This document shows positions 62,487 to 64,000 of a stretch of 64,000 bases of DNA, one piece after another. Origin of the DNA: DATLGB01 sp963726825 (GTDB lineage: Bacteria; Actinomycetota; Thermoleophilia; Solirubrobacterales; Solirubrobacteraceae). Within the stretch, counting starts at the first letter, position 1. Every line of letters begins with the position of its first letter. The notes under the pieces are model-generated. The model did no database searches and was not told where the DNA came from. It saw nothing but the letters and a program-made list of their open reading frames with translations. The position numbers and the translations under genes were made by a program. The stretch covers positions 1,439,972-1,503,971 of the forward strand of contig CAVSDT010000001.1 of NCBI GenBank assembly GCA_963726825.1. Direction: 5' to 3'.

Positions 62487-62851
62487 GGCGAGGCTTGGCC
62501 GAGGCCGTGCTTCTCTACACGACGCCAACGGTGAGTGGTGGCGACGTCGCGGTCTCGGCGCGCAGGACGAGTGCGGCCCGACCAGGCAGGGGCGCCAGTA
62601 CGCCTATCCGACGCAGGGTGTGTCCGCGTCATGGGCACGCTGCCAAGAAGCCACCCGGCGATGGTCGATACTTGGAAGGCGACCTCCGGACCGCTGCCTT
62701 CAGATTGTCAAGCAACGTTTGATCCAGTTCCGCGTACGGCCGAGATACGCCGCTCGCCGGCCCCAGGACGACTCCGGACCCCGCCTAGTTGGAAGCCGCG
62801 GAGGCCAACGATGCTCGCTCCAAGCTGCTGTTCACAGGTAGGATCTGCGTT
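62487..62851. other. 365-base gap without a supported gene
   Basis: No frame here looks coding, and base composition is slightly less GC-rich than around it. The only signal is TAGGAT at 62839-62844, seven bases before the epimerase GTG, which looks like its -10. Confidence 0.6.
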
Positions 62852-63793
62852 GTGAAGGTCCTCGTCACCGGCGCCGCCGGCTTCATCGGCTCCCACCTCG
62901 CTCGAGGCGTGCCTGCGTCGCGGCTGGGACGTCGTCGCGATCGACTCGCTGACGACCTACTACTCGCCGACGGCAAGGTCCAAAACGCCACCGCGTTCTG
63001 CAACCCACCAGCGCTGCACGTACCTCGAGCAGGACATCCTCGACGTCGACCTGCGCGCGCTGCTGGCCGGCGCGACGTGGTCTTCCACCTGGCCGCGCAG
63101 GCCGGGGTCCGCGCGAGCTGGGGCCAGAGCTTCGACGTCTACACGCAGCTCAACATCACGGTGCTGCAGCGGCTGCTCGAAGCCGCTCGCGACGCCGACA
63201 TCCAGAAGTTCGTGTTCGCGTCGTCGTCGTCGGTCTACGGCGACGCCGAGGCGCTGCCGACGTCGGAGGAGCAGGTGCTGCGGCCGCTGTCGCCCTACGG
63301 CGCGACGAAGGCGCTCGGCGAGCACCTGACCTACCTGTACTTCCGCAACTACGGCGTCCCTACCGTCGACCTGCGCTTCTTCAGCGTCTACGGCCCGCGC
63401 CAGCGCCCGGACATGGCGTTCCACCGCGCGATCGAGGCGGGCCTGGCGGGCACGCCGTTCCGGCTCTTCGGCGACGGCCGCCAGACGCGCGACTTCACGT
63501 TCGTCGCCGACATCGTCGCCGCGGCGATTCGCCGCGGCCGAGGCGCCGGCGGGTAGCACGTACAACCTCGGCGGCGGCTCGAACGTCTCGATGCTCGACG
63601 TCCTGGACATCGTCAGAGGACGAGCTCGGCGGGAGCTCGACTGGATCCACGAGGAGGGCCAGCGTGGTGATGCGCGCGACACGTCAGCCGACATCCGGAG
63701 CGGCAGGAGCGGAGCTCGGCTACGCGCCGCAATGGGATGTCGCCGCGCGGCCTGCGCGAGCAGGTCGCCTGGCATCGCGCTCGACGACGGTGA
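62852..63793 (+). pseudogene. NAD-dependent sugar epimerase/dehydratase with many frameshifts
   Basis: Joined across frames this is a full-length (about 313 residues) extended SDR. It has VKVLVTGAAGFIGSHLA, WDVVAIDSLTTYYSP, DVVFHLAAQAGVRASWGQSF, the catalytic SSSSVYGDAEALP and SPYGATKALGEHLTYL, then GDGRQTRDFTFVADIVAAAI. At least six single-base shifts are needed (near 62903, 63073, 63533, 63605-63625, 63708 and 63740). UDP-glucose/glucuronate epimerases look like this. All parts are present and ordered, so raw sequence errors are as likely as decay. Confidence 0.78.
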
Positions 63794-64000
63794 CCCACCG
63801 CCCCCAGGCGTCGCGTCCGAGCTGGTCACTGGGAGCGGCCACGCCCGGCGTCAATGGACCGCTGACCGCGACGCGACGAAGCGGCTACGAGCAGCACCTA
63901 CCGACGGCGACCTGCGGCTGCGGAGGGTCGCGGGCGGAGCGGTAGCTGATGCACCTGTGCGCTTTTGATGACGGTGCTTACCCCGCCGGCCAGACCCTCA
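63794..64000. other. window end, no supported gene
   Basis: Nothing convincing is coded here. An ATG at 63968 could open a new gene (MTVLTPPARPS) that runs off the window, but 11 codons are too few to judge. Confidence 0.4.

Overview
The window is very GC-rich, densely packed, and uses many GTG and TTG starts. Its protein families (DUF2510 membrane protein, zinc-type L33, paired acyl-CoA dehydrogenases, secreted proteins ending in basic C-terminal modules) point to an actinobacterium. My best guess is the Thermoleophilia/Solirubrobacterales group, but nothing here proves the rank. There is no prophage, transposon, CRISPR array, rRNA or convincing tRNA. Most genes are metabolic, transport or secreted.

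Layout. 1-530 (minus): an Ile/Val-rich leader peptide, a hairpin and a small IlvM-like ACT protein, apparently the start of a branched-chain amino acid operon that leaves the window. 0.5-6.6 kb: a PhoD phosphatase, a secreted fibronectin-type protein and two membrane proteins. 6.6-10.8 kb: phaC (polyhydroxyalkanoate synthase), a glutaryl-CoA-dehydrogenase-like enzyme and a hydrolase in one operon, with a divergent thioesterase. 10.8-19.1 kb: a secreted lipase and a secreted GH3 glycosidase sharing a new-looking C-terminal module. Between them lie a D-2-hydroxyglutarate-dehydrogenase-like oxidase facing a hydroxyacid-oxoacid transhydrogenase, then GntR and an HMG-CoA reductase. 19.1-26.4 kb: a copper ATPase behind a CsoR-like operator, a lipoate-ligase-like protein, acyl-CoA oxidase, alcohol dehydrogenase and LysR. 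26.5-36 kb: HtrA protease, glycosyltransferase, amidohydrolase, an acyl-CoA dehydrogenase pair, and an NlpC/P60 hydrolase behind a c-di-AMP riboswitch. 36-45 kb: amino-acid permease, universal stress protein, four further membrane or P450 genes, a histidine kinase, and an ArsR regulator facing a 63-residue protein. 45-55.4 kb: secreted proteins, a GCS2 ligase, TetR, murB, phenylalanine hydroxylase with an Lrp regulator, an acyltransferase, and an RTX/collagen-like protein. 55.5-58.9 kb: the rpmG-secE-nusG-rplKA-rplJL block, closed by a strong terminator and not followed by rpoBC. The end holds an O-methyltransferase, a large secreted protein and a heavily frameshifted sugar epimerase.

Two patterns run through the window. 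First, many starts lie 6-9 bases after a TANNNT hexamer (often TAGGTT), which suggests widespread leaderless transcription. Second, four genes carry single-base frame disruptions (HMG-CoA reductase, copper ATPase, RTX protein, and the epimerase several times). This pattern suggests base-level sequence errors at least as strongly as true pseudogenes.

The most interesting candidates are the ilv-type attenuator, the 79-bp intergenic repeat present twice, the CTSRR...YRTC secreted-protein module, the D-2-hydroxyglutarate gene pair, the inverted repeat wrapped around the GCS2 start codon, and the ArsR/small-protein dyad.
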